NCBI RefSeq assembly: GCF_000429085.1
Contig: NZ_AUBE01000007.1
Location: forward strand, 1 to 64,000
DNA: 64,000 nt
From: Streptomyces flavidovirens DSM 40150
GTDB taxonomy: Bacteria; Actinomycetota; Actinomycetes; Streptomycetales; Streptomycetaceae
Direction: 5' to 3'
The notes under the pieces are model-generated. The model had not been told where the DNA came from. It worked only from the letters and a program-made list of their open reading frames with translations, and made no database searches. Each line of letters starts with the position of its first letter. The stretch's first letter is position 1. Shown one piece after another: positions 1 through 9,246 of the stretch. The position numbers and the translations under genes were made by a program.

Positions 1-305
1 GTGGTGGAGTCGACGCACACGATGGTCCAGTCGACAGCTCCGACGGCATCGGAGTGCTGCTGGACATGCGCGAGGAGCCGGTCCCAGGTGCCGTCGGCGG
101 ACCAGTGCCGGAAGCGTTCATAGACCGTCTTCCACGGCCCGTACCGTTCGGGCAGGTCACGCCAGGCGGCCCCGGTGGACAGCTTCCACAAGATCCCGTT
201 CACGACCTGGCGCCGGTCCCGGACCGGTCGGCCCATCCGTCCCGGCGCCAGCAACGGAGCGATCAACGCCCACGACTCATCCGTCAGTTCATGTCGACGC
301 ACCAC
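1..305 (-). CDS. IS5-family transposase, N-terminal part (runs off the left edge)
   Basis: About 101 codons read leftward from a GTG at 305 and leave the window still open. The translation starts VRRHELTDESW and contains RDLPERYGPWKTVYERFRHW, the N-terminal DUF4096-like DNA-binding region of IS5/IS427-group DDE transposases common in Streptomyces. The end reached here (VDWTIVCVDST) includes the first catalytic aspartate region. The start lies 38 bp inside the apparent IS end. Whether the element is complete cannot be told from this window. Confidence 0.85.
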   Translation of the reverse strand, partial: MVRRHELTDESWALIAPLLAPGRMGRPVRDRRQVVNGILWKLSTGAAWRDLPERYGPWKTVYERFRHWSADGTWDRLLAHVQQHSDAVGAVDWTIVCVDST

Positions 306-343
306 TAACGGACCAACGACTTACCCACTTTCCGGACACGACC
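1..343 (-). mobile_element. Right end of an IS5-family insertion sequence
   Basis: The element end is placed at about 343, where sequence after the transposase start (GGTCGTGTCCGGAAAGTGGG on the minus strand) stops and coding sequence of a truncated radical SAM gene begins. That end sequence resembles terminal repeats of Streptomyces IS5 elements. The left end and any target duplication lie outside the window. Confidence 0.65.
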
Positions 344-1161
344 TAGCAGTTCGGGACGCTTGACGATGTTGATGGTCGCCTCGCAAGCGAAGTCCACGGG
401 AAAGCCGCGGTCCTTTTGCCACCGAACCAGCTCCTCCAGCAGTTGTTTGGCCGCATGCGGGTTGGCGATGAAGTTGTCGTCAACGAAGTACACCGACTCG
501 GGTCTGCCCTGGGTCAGTAGCGCGTCGAGCTCGGCGGTGACCTGCTGAGGTGTCTTGGCCCGCGGGGTGCGGCCATAGAGCTCGGGAATGTCACAGAAGT
601 CGCAGTTGTAAGGGCAGCCAGAGGAGTACTGAATGCTGCAAGGAAGTAGTCACGAACATCGATCGCGTCATAGGCGGGCACGGGGAAACGGTCCATCGAC
701 AAGCGGTTAGTGGTCCGGTACACCTCTTGAGCAACTGGACGACGAGCGTCCTGGTCCAGGCGCATGATGAGCTGCTCCGTACCGTCGCCCAACTCGCCGA
801 CGTGCAAGATGTCGGGCTCCGGATACCACTGCGGACTCGCCGACACCGACGGCCCGCCCAGGACTACGAGCTTCCCCTGCGCTTGCGCGCGCCGCGTAAG
901 GGTGTTGATTCGGTGCCGCTGGACGTGCATGCCCGAGACAAACACCGCATCAGCCCAGCGCAGGTCCTCATCAGAAACGGCCCGCACGTTCTCGTCGATG
1001 ACCCGCACTTGCCAGTGCGACGGTAGCCATGCAGCTACCACCAGGATGCCCTGCGGTGGCATGAAGCCCTTGACACCGATCAGCGGAAAAGCATGGTCAA
1101 AGGTGCCAAAGGAGCGCGCGTACCTCGGAGAAACGCAGAGGGTCTTCCTGGGTTTGCTCAT
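344..1161 (-). pseudogene. B12-binding-domain radical SAM protein, frameshifted and cut by the IS
   Basis: The N-terminal 190 or so residues from the ATG at 1161 form a cobalamin-binding-type domain (MSKPRKTLCVSPRY; VLGGPSVSASPQWYP). At about 638-641 one base is missing. In the next frame the gene resumes with CSIQYSSGCPYNCDFCDIPE, which carries the CxxxCxxC radical SAM cluster motif, followed by YFVDDNFIANPHAAKQLLEE. Reading stops at RPELLG, where the IS5 end begins, so the C-terminal half is gone. Two independent lesions make this a pseudogene. Related intact proteins methylate or rearrange substrates on lipids or cofactors; this substrate is unknown. Confidence 0.85.
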
Positions 1162-1426
1162 ATTCCTATTCCTCGTGTGGCTCGGTCCTGAGATCGGAGT
1201 GCATACCCCTGCAGGGGACGAAGCCCCTCACGGCCACTCCTCCCCAGCAATCCGATGCAGGGTCACAGTCGGCGCTCCGCGCGACGGGGCAGTGTTCTAC
1301 GCAGGCACTGTGCAGACAGGAGGGACTTGCATGGCCCTGCCTCCGTCTCGGTCAGCCGGCACCCCGGTCGTCTTGTTTGACATCACCCGTCGCAGTCGCC
1401 TGGCAATTAGCTGAGAGGGCCCCAGT

Positions 1427-1879
1427 TCAGCGAGTGGGGGGTGTGGTGCGGCGAGTGAGGAGAACGCCAAGAGCGATCATGCCGATGCCGAGGCCGAAGT
1501 GCAGCCAGTTGTCGGCCATGTTGACCGGAATGAAGTTCGCGGCGCTGTCGTGGTCGATGATCAGTCCGTAAATCCACAGGACCAGGTAGATCGCACCGCC
1601 GCCGATGAGGAAGGTGTGGGCCGTCGAGGCGGTGCGCGCCATAGCGATGCCGGCGATGCCGAACAGCAGGTGGACGATGTTGTGCAGGATCGAGACCTGG
1701 AAGACGCCTAGGAGCTTGGCCTCAGAATGGTGCTCGGCGAACTTCATGGTGTCGTAGTCGGTGGTGACGCCGGGGATGAAACCGAGGATACCGACCAGGA
1801 GAAACACGGCGCCGACGGCGAGCGCGGCCTGCTGCACCCTGGTGCGGCCGGTTTCGGGGGTGGCGTGATGAGTCGACAT
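1427..1879 (-). CDS. DUF4383 family membrane protein
   Basis: A 150-residue protein with four hydrophobic segments, beginning MSTHHATPETGRTRVQQAALAV. The motif NIVHLLFGIAGIAMAR and the NWLHFGLGIGMIALG near the end are characteristic of DUF4383 proteins of actinomycetes; function unknown. The ATG at 1879 is preferred over one 18 bp upstream because GGAAAGGA lies at proper spacing before it. It stands alone. A short palindrome (GTAAC-C-GTTAC) lies about 50 bp upstream at 1926-1936. Confidence 0.88.
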   Translation of the reverse strand: MSTHHATPETGRTRVQQAALAVGAVFLLVGILGFIPGVTTDYDTMKFAEHHSEAKLLGVFQVSILHNIVHLLFGIAGIAMARTASTAHTFLIGGGAIYLVLWIYGLIIDHDSAANFIPVNMADNWLHFGLGIGMIALGVLLTRRTTPPTR

Positions 1880-2271
1880 GATGGTGGTCCTTTCCAAAGG
1901 GCGCAGTCGGCCGGGGCCGCGCAGCGTAACCGTTACCTCTTGACTGGCTGTTTACCCCGTCCCTCATCGTTCAGCGCGCCGAATGATTTCCGTCCGCCGC
2001 GCCGAGTGCGTTTCCCGGAGTGGCGATTTCGGCCTTCTGCGCGCGAGGAACCGCATACTGACCCAGCTTTCCCGTCGCTCAACTGGTTAGGAGAGCCACT
2101 CCCGTCGCCTAAGCCAGCGGGGTGAGAAAGGCACGGGTCCACGGCGCTGTCAGCTGGTCCGGGTGGACGAGGGGTAATGGTGCGCCCAGGTGCACCGCGG
2201 ATCGACCATTCCCACGTAACCCACGCCCCGTTCCGGGAGTGCAACCGTCACGTTCTTCCAGGCGCCTCAGC
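1880..2271. other. Intergenic stretch without recognised gene
   Basis: Contains the promoter region of the DUF4383 gene, including an 11-bp palindrome at 1926-1936. No convincing coding sequence was seen on either strand. Confidence 0.5.
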
Positions 2272-2800
2272 TCACTGTTGCTCGTACAGCCTTGCGTCTC
2301 CAGCCTGGGTGGTTGACGAGTCGGAAGAGGAATCATCGCCCTCCTGCCCAGGGACGACGACCATGGGGCACTTGGCCGTGTGCAGTACCTCGCGGGCTCA
2401 CCGACCCAAAAAGCAGCCTCTTCACACCGGAGCGGGCCCCGGGATCCCACAACCAGCAGGGGCTGCGTTGCCTGCAACCTCCGCAAGGAGCGTTGTCGGC
2501 CTGGTGTGCTCTAGGCGCAGGTCTACCTCCACCGACGGATACCTGTCGCGCCGCAGGGCGATCTCCTTTTCGAGGAAGTCCCGTGGCCCGTGTTACGACG
2601 CGTCGAAGTCGGGAGGCACCATCACCGGGCCGGTGAGGACCAGTCCGGGGTGGTAGGCGCCGTGAACGACCTCCAAGTGCGCGCCCACAAGGTCAGCTTC
2701 GTGATACGCGAATCCAGCGCCTCCAGCGAACCACCGGCCGGGTCCGCTCCGACAACGACACGATTGTCCGGAGGGCCGCTGGTGTCGCCTGGGCGGACGC
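2272..2800 (-). pseudogene. Universal stress protein (UspA fold), decayed
   Basis: Pieces of a Usp domain lie in different frames. DNRVVVGADPAGGSLEAL is followed, one frame away, by FAYHEADLVGAHLEVVHGAYHPG. An in-frame TAA follows FDAS, then come FLEKEIALRRDRYPSVEVDLRL and finally REVLHTAKCPMVVVPGQEG, ending in a TGA at 2272. At least two frameshifts and stops separate them. An intact Usp gene is at 8181-9065. Confidence 0.8.
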
Positions 2801-2869
2801 GCCACTGCTCGTCGGTCTGTCGCTGGCCGTTCGGTGCGGGCCCACGTAGCCATAAGGCCAGGATGCGTA

Positions 2870-3361
2870 TCACGCAATGCCCGACAAGCCCTCGCTCTGC
2901 AGGATGGTTCGGGCCTGTTCGGCATGGCCGTCCCGTGCGATGAGGTCGTAGCGGGAGGCAGCCAGTGCGCGTGTGGACGAGAAGTCACGACGGCCACCAG
3001 TCGCGGCGTGACCGGCCCAGCCCAATACGGCACCCCACAAGGCGCCGAAGAGCAGTCCGCCCAGGAGCAGCCCCAGCCATACCGGGCCTTGTGTGAACAA
3101 GCCCACGAGCAAGCCGATGAGCAGACCGAACCAGGCGCCTCCGGCGGCCCCCGCGGCGGCGGCCCGTCCCTTGGTGAGCCGTCCCGTCACATGCTCCATC
3201 AGCCGCAGATCGGTGCCAATGATGTCGAGACGTTCTACCGGGAAATTTTTGTCCGACAGCCGGTCGACCGCGGCTTGCGCCTCTTCGTAGCTGTCGTAGC
3301 TGGCCACCCTGTTCCAGGCCAGGCTGACAGGGCTCGGGGGATTTGGCTCGATCTCAGGCAT
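2870..3361 (-). CDS. GSP17M-type general stress membrane protein
   Basis: A 163-residue protein starting MPEIEPNPPSPVSLAWNRV. An N-terminal GSP17M/YflT-like fold (YDSYEEAQAAVDRLSDKNFP, then VERLDIIGTDLRLMEHV) is followed by a glycine-rich double membrane hairpin (about residues 75-125) and a short cytoplasmic tail. The ATG at 3361 has AGGAAGGA ahead of it. An ATG at 3442 overlaps the upstream stop (ATGA) and would add 27 residues, so coupled translation is possible. It follows an ion-channel-like gene. A decayed paralogue lies at 25389-25853. Confidence 0.85.
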   Translation of the reverse strand: MPEIEPNPPSPVSLAWNRVASYDSYEEAQAAVDRLSDKNFPVERLDIIGTDLRLMEHVTGRLTKGRAAAAGAAGGAWFGLLIGLLVGLFTQGPVWLGLLLGGLLFGALWGAVLGWAGHAATGGRRDFSSTRALAASRYDLIARDGHAEQARTILQSEGLSGIA

Positions 3362-3438
3362 ATCAAGTCCTTCCTCGCTCGGTGCACGGGTTCCCTTGGT
3401 GCTCGACGACATGCGCAGCAGATCACGCCTGTCCGTTG

Positions 3439-4164
3439 TCATTGCCGCTTCTCTTCAGCCGGTGGAGTGGCGGGTGGCATCCGGATGTGGCTACCCACGA
3501 AGTAGGCGCCAAAGGCGCCGGCCAAGGAGGCGAACACCGTGACGGCGTACAGGGCCAGCAAGAGTTCGATGAGCTTGCCGTAGGCGGTTGTGGCTCCCGT
3601 CGGCTCGCCGCTGATCGCCATCAGCGCCGTGGCGTGAAGGGTGCTCGCAAACGAATCGGTCGGCCGGTCGAACTCGTACAGTAGTTCCCCTGCGGCGACC
3701 ACTACGATCATGGTGATCATGCCCAGCCACGCCACCCGGTCGCTGAGCAGTCGGCCCGCCGACCGTGAGGACCGCACGGTCGAGGAGAGCACCCGGCCGG
3801 TACGCAGGAGGCGGAGAGAGCGCATCAGGCGAAGCACCCGCAGGAAGGGCAGGACCAGGAAGATCACCTGCCACCAGTTACGGCGCAGGAACCTTCCCCG
3901 GTGCTCCGCCAGGCTCAGGCGGGCGACGAACTCGGTGACAAAGACAGCCCACAGCAGCCAGCCAGTCACCGTCATCGCGATATGCATCGCCGTTCCCGGC
4001 CTGGCCATGCGCTCACCGATGACGACGAGAAGGAACAGCAGTCCCAGGGCGCTTATCACTGGCGTGAGCCGGTCCAGCAGCTCTTGGGCCAGGCGCTCAC
4101 GCACAGAGTCGTGCTCGGAAGTTCGACCCACGTCAGCCGCCCACTCGCTCACTACGCCTTTCAT
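3439..4164 (-). CDS. Voltage-gated-channel-like (Ion_trans) membrane protein
   Basis: A 241-residue protein with several hydrophobic segments and an arginine-rich S4-like helix (FLRVLRLMRSLRLLRTGR, about residues 107-124), followed by two further membrane helices. This is the layout of a six-helix potassium-channel-like subunit. The pore loop that should carry TVGYG reads ALMAISGEPTG, so the canonical potassium filter is absent and ion selectivity cannot be assigned. The stop overlaps a possible start of the GSP17M gene (ATGA), suggesting one transcript. Confidence 0.8.
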   Translation of the reverse strand: MKGVVSEWAADVGRTSEHDSVRERLAQELLDRLTPVISALGLLFLLVVIGERMARPGTAMHIAMTVTGWLLWAVFVTEFVARLSLAEHRGRFLRRNWWQVIFLVLPFLRVLRLMRSLRLLRTGRVLSSTVRSSRSAGRLLSDRVAWLGMITMIVVVAAGELLYEFDRPTDSFASTLHATALMAISGEPTGATTAYGKLIELLLALYAVTVFASLAGAFGAYFVGSHIRMPPATPPAEEKRQ

Positions 4165-4216
4165 GCGTCCGCCCTACGCCTGACCACAGGCCAGGGACCT
4201 GAGCGTAATGCCAGGC

Positions 4217-4741
4217 CTATGCAGGATCACGATGGGCATGCTCGACATTGCCCAAGGCGGTACCGGAGCCGTACTGGGAGCGGGAAATCACGCTGAAGCT
4301 GCCGTCCGTTTCCAGTACGACGGCTTGCACGTCTTCCATAGCGCCGACCCCTTGAGCACGGACGGCCTGCCTCACCTCATCGGGTGCCACCCGCTGGCGC
4401 CTCATCGCTTCATGCAGCATGCGGCCTTGATACAGCAGCACGGTCGGCTCAGCCTTCACCAGGCGCCGCACCCTACCGGAGCGGACCGACGCCCAAGCGG
4501 TGAAGAACTGCAACCCCACCAGCATGCCCAGGGCGGTGGTGCCTTCGAGGAGCGCGACTTGGCGGTTGAGCAGAATCGTAGCCAGGGTCGAGCCCAACGC
4601 CACGGTAACGACCAGGTCGAAGGCGTTCATCTTTGACAAGGCTCGCTTGCCGGACGCGCGGACCGCAGCGATCAGAACCAGATAGGCGAGGCCCGCCATG
4701 ATCAAAACGCGGACGAGATCATCCCAGGAGTCGAAGAGCAT
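4217..4741 (-). CDS. DUF421 (YetF-like) membrane protein
   Basis: A 174-residue protein beginning MLFDSWDDLVRVLIMAGLAY: two or three N-terminal membrane helices, then the conserved segment RASGKRALSKMNAFDLVVTV and ALGSTLATILLN, then the small cytosolic domain (LLYQGRMLHEAMRR, VLETDGSFSVI) of DUF421 proteins. The start at 4741 matches the family and is preceded by GGGGAC. Function is unknown; related Bacillus proteins are stress or sporulation-associated membrane proteins. A broken second copy lies at 18883-19250. Confidence 0.87.
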   Translation of the reverse strand: MLFDSWDDLVRVLIMAGLAYLVLIAAVRASGKRALSKMNAFDLVVTVALGSTLATILLNRQVALLEGTTALGMLVGLQFFTAWASVRSGRVRRLVKAEPTVLLYQGRMLHEAMRRQRVAPDEVRQAVRAQGVGAMEDVQAVVLETDGSFSVISRSQYGSGTALGNVEHAHRDPA

Positions 4742-4789
4742 GTCCCCACTGCTACCCCCTGGGCCGGTTGCCCGCACAAGGTGACGTAC

Positions 4790-5330
4790 AGCGGTGGCGG
4801 CGAACGCGGAATGAGAGCGGTCGGCGAGCTCTGCGGTCACAAGGACAGGCGTCACTGCCGAAGCTGAGCCAGAAACAGTTCGCGCAGTTGGAGGTGGAAC
4901 TGGCCGGGGGACCGGCCGCACACGGCTGGGAGGACCAGCGATGGACGCTGGCACGGGTCGAGACGGTGATCGGTCGACGCTTCCGCCTCACTTACACCAT
5001 CCAGGGTGTGTGGAAGCTGCTGGTCGGCAACGGCTGGTCCTGCCAGGTACCCGCCCGACGCGTCCTGGAGCGGGACGACGACGCGGTGGCCGGTGGATCC
5101 AGGGAAGTGTGGCCCTGCGCGGAAGACTCGCCGTGGCCTGTGGGGCCTGGCTCATCTTCGTGAGGACGAGCCATGTTCTCCATGGTTGCCGCAGGCACAG
5201 ACCTGGTCGCAGCGCGGTCGAACCCACCACCGTGCACCACGCCACCTCACGTCGCGCCGTGACGAGCGGCCGGTCGCGAAGCCGGCCGGACGGAAGGCAA
5301 CCGCCCGCTGGTGAACGCCGCCGAGTGGGC
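4790..5330 (+). pseudogene. IS630-family transposase remnant
   Basis: The winged-helix N-terminus of IS630-type transposases is readable (PKLSQKQFAQLEVELAGG, then WTLARVETVIGRRFRLTYTI and GVWKLLVGNGWSCQVPARR). It then shifts frame to a segment resembling the first DDE region (EDEPCSPWLPQAQTWSQRGR). No catalytic C-terminus follows. Several indels make it non-functional. Confidence 0.75.
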
Positions 5331-5402
5331 GTTTGCGGGCACGTCGGATTTCGGTGTGGTCGGCAACCACGGCCGGGAAGGCGGACGAGGGCTCGTCGTG
5401 GC

Positions 5403-6626
5403 TCATCGCGCAGTGTCGGGTGCCCGGTCGGTGGCCTTGCGATACAGGGCTAGGCCAGGGGCCGTGGTGATGCCGTGCACGACGGTGCTGGCGGCGACGA
5501 CCAGTGTTCCGGCGGCCAATACCAGGGGGTTCACCCCGAGGCGGTGGGCCTCCATGGTCAGGTAGAAGAGTGCCGAGACGCCGATGGGACCGAACCAGCC
5601 CAGGAAGACGGCGTCCCGCCAGGTCAGGGAGAGGGGCCGCTTGAGCGTGAGCAGGATCGGCAGCCGGCGCAACAGCAGCACGCCCAGGAGCATCAGCAGT
5701 GCCCGCCACCATCCCAGCTCGCCCCACTCGCGCCATGGGATCATCGCTCCCAGAACGGTGAACAGCGGCAGGACCATGAGGCGGTTGACCGCTTCATCGA
5801 TCTTGTTCTCGTCGGCGCGTTCGCTCGCCGAACTGGTCGCGTTGAAGGCCAAACCGCAGACGAAGACGGCCAGGATGCCGTCGAGACGCAGCAGCCCCGA
5901 CGCGCCGAGCACGAACAGCGCCAGCAGAAGCGTGTAGATGAACAGGGGGCCGGACTCGACGGTGCGGCGTTCCTCGGCGGCGCGCAGCGCCTTCCCGCCC
6001 AGCCATCCCGCCGCCAACCCGAAGGCAACCGCGCCCAGCACCTGCCACAGCGATTCCAGCAGTGCCTCAGCGCCGGTGAGGGGCCCGGCGACGGCCACGG
6101 CGGCGAGCACCAGGGGCAGGCCCAGTCCGTCGTTGGCACCTGATTCGAGGGAAAGTAGCTGCCTGGTCCGGGCGGTGATGCCCTTCTCGGCGGGTCCGCC
6201 GGTGACCACGCTGGAGGCGAGGACGGGGTCGGTGGGGGTCAGGGCGGCTCCCAGCAGCGCCGCCGCGCCGAAGCCGATGCCCAGGGCGACGGCCGACACC
6301 GCCGTGGTCAGCAGCACCATCCCCAGCATGGCTACGCAGAGAAGAACAGCCACCGGCCTGATCCGTGACCGAACGGCGCGTATCGGGTAGCGCAGGGCTA
6401 CGGCCATCACCGAGACCGCCAGCAGGATGCGGGAGACCTCGTGCAGCTCTTCGTGTCCCTCCATCACGGTGGGCAGATCAATGACACCCAGCACGGCCGG
6501 ACCGAAGACGATCCCGGTCAGCAGCGCCAGCAGCGGCCCGCTCAGCGGTATCCGTTGGATGAGCGCGGAGAGCGCCGCCACCACGAGGGCGAGCGCACCG
6601 GCAACAGTCAGCAGAGTGTCCACCAT
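5403..6626 (-). CDS. CPA1-type Na+(K+)/H+ antiporter
   Basis: A 407-residue protein with about 12 membrane helices. It carries the CPA1 hallmarks ALTPTDPVLASSVV and LSLESGANDGLGLPLVL (ion-binding Asp/Asn-Asp region) and a C-terminal WFGPIGVSALFYL segment. Proteins of this group exchange cytoplasmic sodium or potassium for protons at the membrane. It lacks a long cytosolic tail. A second, different CPA1 antiporter is intact at 19383-20606, each next to a DUF421 gene or relic. Confidence 0.92.
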   Translation of the reverse strand: MVDTLLTVAGALALVVAALSALIQRIPLSGPLLALLTGIVFGPAVLGVIDLPTVMEGHEELHEVSRILLAVSVMAVALRYPIRAVRSRIRPVAVLLCVAMLGMVLLTTAVSAVALGIGFGAAALLGAALTPTDPVLASSVVTGGPAEKGITARTRQLLSLESGANDGLGLPLVLAAVAVAGPLTGAEALLESLWQVLGAVAFGLAAGWLGGKALRAAEERRTVESGPLFIYTLLLALFVLGASGLLRLDGILAVFVCGLAFNATSSASERADENKIDEAVNRLMVLPLFTVLGAMIPWREWGELGWWRALLMLLGVLLLRRLPILLTLKRPLSLTWRDAVFLGWFGPIGVSALFYLTMEAHRLGVNPLVLAAGTLVVAASTVVHGITTAPGLALYRKATDRAPDTAR

Positions 6627-7090
6627 GCCCCCGACTTACCCTTTCCGGCCACGGACGTGTGCCACCCGGACGCCCAATGCCTCGGACGGCCCAAGCTGGT
6701 GACACTGCCGATGAGCACGAAACTCGCCCGGAAACAGGCCGTGATGTGTCCCTGACCAGCCAGGTGGTGGCGTCGCCGTCCTCGTGCGCGACGGGGACCG
6801 GGGGCAATAGGCTGGTCCCTCCTGCGACGCGGCTGGCTTTCCAACGTCGCCTTCACCACTCCAGACCGCCTGTCCAGCGCATCCGACGCGGCGTAGACGG
6901 CTGCTTGCTGAGACGGCCCGACCGTCACACCCGCCTGAACAACCACACGACATCACGAGTTCAAGGTCATTAACGCGAGAACCGTGAGAAGGGCCCAGGG
7001 AGAGCCCCCGCAGAGGCGCCGCCGCCCCCACTTGCCCCCGCACCAAATGACCTGCTTAGCAGGGGCTGAGCGCCGCGTGGCGCGGATGGA
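6627..7090. other. Intergenic stretch without recognised gene
   Basis: 464 bp between two leftward genes. No open frame here has family resemblance or a credible ribosome site. Confidence 0.5.
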
Positions 7091-7522
7091 TCAGTGTGCT
7101 GTCCCGCGGGGGAAGGGATAGGGCGGGTAGATGTAACCCATGCCCCAGAACGGTGTGTAGCCGTAGTGCGAATACACCCTGTCAAAATACTCCTCTTCTT
7201 CAACCAGGTCCGGGTCGTACGCCGGGGCGTCGGTCACCTGCTTCTGGGACCGGTCGATGAAAACGTGCTCCTCGGTGATCCGCGTGACGGCATCGACGGG
7301 GATGAACGTCTTCTTCTGGCCGATCCCCAGAAATCCGCCGTGCTCGACGAGCAGGAAGCGGACCTTGCCCTCGTCATCGTCGATCAGCAGATCATCGATC
7401 TTCCCGAGGTCCTCGCCGTCGGCGGCGGTCACTGTCCGGCCGCGGATGTCTTCTTCTTGTGCGGCGACGGTCTGATCGGAATCGCTCAGCTTGGTGAGTG
7501 TGGGTATGCGGGCATTGTCCAC
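7091..7522 (-). CDS. PRC-barrel domain protein
   Basis: A 143-residue protein. Residues about 25-95 form a PRC-barrel (IRGRTVTAADGEDLGKIDDLLID, FLLVEHGGFLGIGQKKTFIPV). The C-terminus is acidic then tyrosine/proline-rich (YDPDLVEEEEYFDRVY, YIYPPYPFPRG). The GTG start at 7522 has GAGGAGGG upstream. PRC-barrels are small beta domains that often bind RNA or membranes; the role here is unknown. Two more PRC proteins lie at 9390-10396. Confidence 0.88.
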   Translation of the reverse strand: MDNARIPTLTKLSDSDQTVAAQEEDIRGRTVTAADGEDLGKIDDLLIDDDEGKVRFLLVEHGGFLGIGQKKTFIPVDAVTRITEEHVFIDRSQKQVTDAPAYDPDLVEEEEYFDRVYSHYGYTPFWGMGYIYPPYPFPRGTAH

Positions 7523-7913
7523 GGGGCCCTCCTCGGTGGGCTCAGGCGCGCTCGCGTGTCGCGTCTGGACACTGGCTGACTTTCCTATGCCGCGTGCCCA
7601 GAACAGCGATTGGTACTCATCGACTGAAATGCCCTTGGGTGGCTCCGGGCAGCCGCAGCGTAGTCCGGGCTGGCAGTACCCGAGGCCCAGCAGCGTCCTG
7701 CGATCGTTCTGTGCCGACAGGATCCGCCTTGCCTCACCGAGATGACCTCTCGGCCGCCCCCCCCTCGGGTGTCAGCGTGATCCGCCCATGCGGGCATCCG
7801 AGAGCTGCATCGCGGTCCCTCTGCCCTGGTGCGGATACCGGCTGGTCGAGTGAAGCTGGAGACAGCATCATGTCGCCGCTTCGGGAGTGACGCGCGGATC
7901 GGAGAGCTGAAGG
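7523..7913. other. Intergenic stretch without recognised gene
   Basis: 390 bp between the PRC-barrel gene and the DUF2180 gene, which are transcribed divergently. A minus-strand open frame leads into the PRC gene but shows no family resemblance. Confidence 0.45.
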
Positions 7914-8120
7914 ATGCGCTGCTTTGAATGCCATCGATCGGGAGCAGACCAGGTGGCCGAGGCGGTCTGCTGCCAGTGCGGCGTGGCCGTGTGCCAGCAG
8001 CACGCACATATCGAGAAGCAGGAACTGCACAAGGACGCTGGGCTGGGCAAGAGCACCCATGCGTTGTCGGCTCGGCGGGTGGTCTGTCCGGTGTGCGCCA
8101 GGGCTGAACGCAGTCCCTAG
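7914..8120 (+). CDS. DUF2180-type small cysteine-rich (zinc-ribbon-like) protein
   Basis: A 68-residue protein with paired cysteines, MRCFECHRSG, VCCQCGVAVCQQHAHIEK and CPVCARAE, typical of the DUF2180 zinc-binding family found in archaea and actinomycetes. GGAG lies 11 bp before the ATG. It stands between divergent stress genes. A frameshifted relative (MNCFECRETK) is at 22605-22742. The role is unknown. Confidence 0.85.
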   Translation: MRCFECHRSGADQVAEAVCCQCGVAVCQQHAHIEKQELHKDAGLGKSTHALSARRVVCPVCARAERSP

Positions 8121-8180
8121 TGCGCCGACCTTGCTCTTGATGCCGGAAATCCCGCGACCTATCGCGCGTGTTTGCCGCCC

Positions 8181-9065
8181 CTAGGCGTCATTGGTGGGCA
8201 GAACGGCGACCGGGCAGGCGGCTGAGTGCAGTACCTGTGCGCTGACCGAGCCGAGCATGAGCCGTTTCAGTCCGGTACGCCCGTGGGAGCCGACCACCAG
8301 AAGTGCCGCTTTCCTGGCGGCGTTGGTCAGCACGGCTGCCGGGCGGCCCCCTTCGATCCGCGTCCGGATCTCCATGTCCGGGTTCTCGAGCCGGTAGGGC
8401 TGCAGGGCCTGGTCGAAAATCTTTCGGGCGTTGCCGGGCATGGCGCGTGGATCCGGCAGGGCCGGCCCCGCGGGTTCGGTCTTGAGTGTGGGCGACTGGA
8501 AGGCAGCGTAGACGGCCTCAAGGACCGCCCGGCGTGTGCTTGCGGCTTCGATGGCGAAGTGCATGACGTCGGATCTTATGTCCGGCAGGTCGACGCCGAC
8601 GACGACGCGGTTTTCCCTGAGTCGCCCGGTGCCGTGGGGCCTGACCACCACGACCGGGCATTCGGCATGGGTGGCGACCTGCCAGCTCACAGAGCCCAGC
8701 GGTAGCCGGGCGAACCCGCCGGCCCCGCGATGACCCACCACGATCAGTGATGCCTGTGAGGATCGGTCCAGCAGCGCCGGAGCCGGAGAACCGGATACGA
8801 GATCAGGCGAGACATCGACTTCCGGAAACTCCCTCGATACCGCTTCCTGTAGCGGCGCGACCACCCGTTCCGCCCGTTCCACGAAGGAAGCCGACTGGCC
8901 TCCACGGTGCACGCCCGGTGGCATGGGCCACTCCACCGCGTGCAAGATGCGCAGCCTCCAGCCGCGGCGTGCGGCTTCCTCGGCCGCGAAACGGACGATC
9001 TCGTCCTGATGCTCGGCCTCGGCCACCCCTACCACTACAGTCCGGCCCTTGCCGTACGGTGTCAC
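8181..9065 (-). CDS. Universal stress protein, tandem Usp domains
   Basis: A 294-residue cytosolic protein made of two Usp domains. Each ends in the nucleotide-binding signature: VVGHRGAGGFARLPLGSVSW before residue 145 or so, and VVGSHGRTGLKRLMLGSVSA near the C-terminus. These fit the ATP-binding G-2x-G-9x-G(S/T) pattern. The GTG start at 9065 is 8 bp after GAGGAG. Such proteins are hallmark members of hypoxia/dormancy regulons in actinobacteria. Decayed Usp copies occur at 2272-2800 and 24386-24607. Confidence 0.93.
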   Translation of the reverse strand: MTPYGKGRTVVVGVAEAEHQDEIVRFAAEEAARRGWRLRILHAVEWPMPPGVHRGGQSASFVERAERVVAPLQEAVSREFPEVDVSPDLVSGSPAPALLDRSSQASLIVVGHRGAGGFARLPLGSVSWQVATHAECPVVVVRPHGTGRLRENRVVVGVDLPDIRSDVMHFAIEAASTRRAVLEAVYAAFQSPTLKTEPAGPALPDPRAMPGNARKIFDQALQPYRLENPDMEIRTRIEGGRPAAVLTNAARKAALLVVGSHGRTGLKRLMLGSVSAQVLHSAACPVAVLPTNDA

Positions 9066-9246
9066 CGCGGTCTCCTCACCACATAGGAGTTTCCTTCCAT
9101 GACACGGCCGAGGATGCGCCAGGGCAAACCGGAGAATCCGCTGCTGTCATGCCGAGGTCCACGCCCGTGCGGGGTCGACAGGCCACGCATCCGGCCGCAA
9201 GCTGAAGGAGAGGTAGCCTCCGCAGTCGTTCAGTAAGGGGCGGCTT

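Noticed and set aside
1926..1936. GTAAC-C-GTTAC palindrome before the DUF4383 gene as a Crp/Fnr site
   Set aside because: The spacing is wrong (the Crp/Fnr half-sites here are 6 bp apart) and the short dyad has no -10 at the island spacing.
5475..6143. Long open frames opposite the antiporter and many other genes
   Set aside because: They are mirror frames caused by high GC codon use; composition is low-complexity, with no ribosome sites or families.
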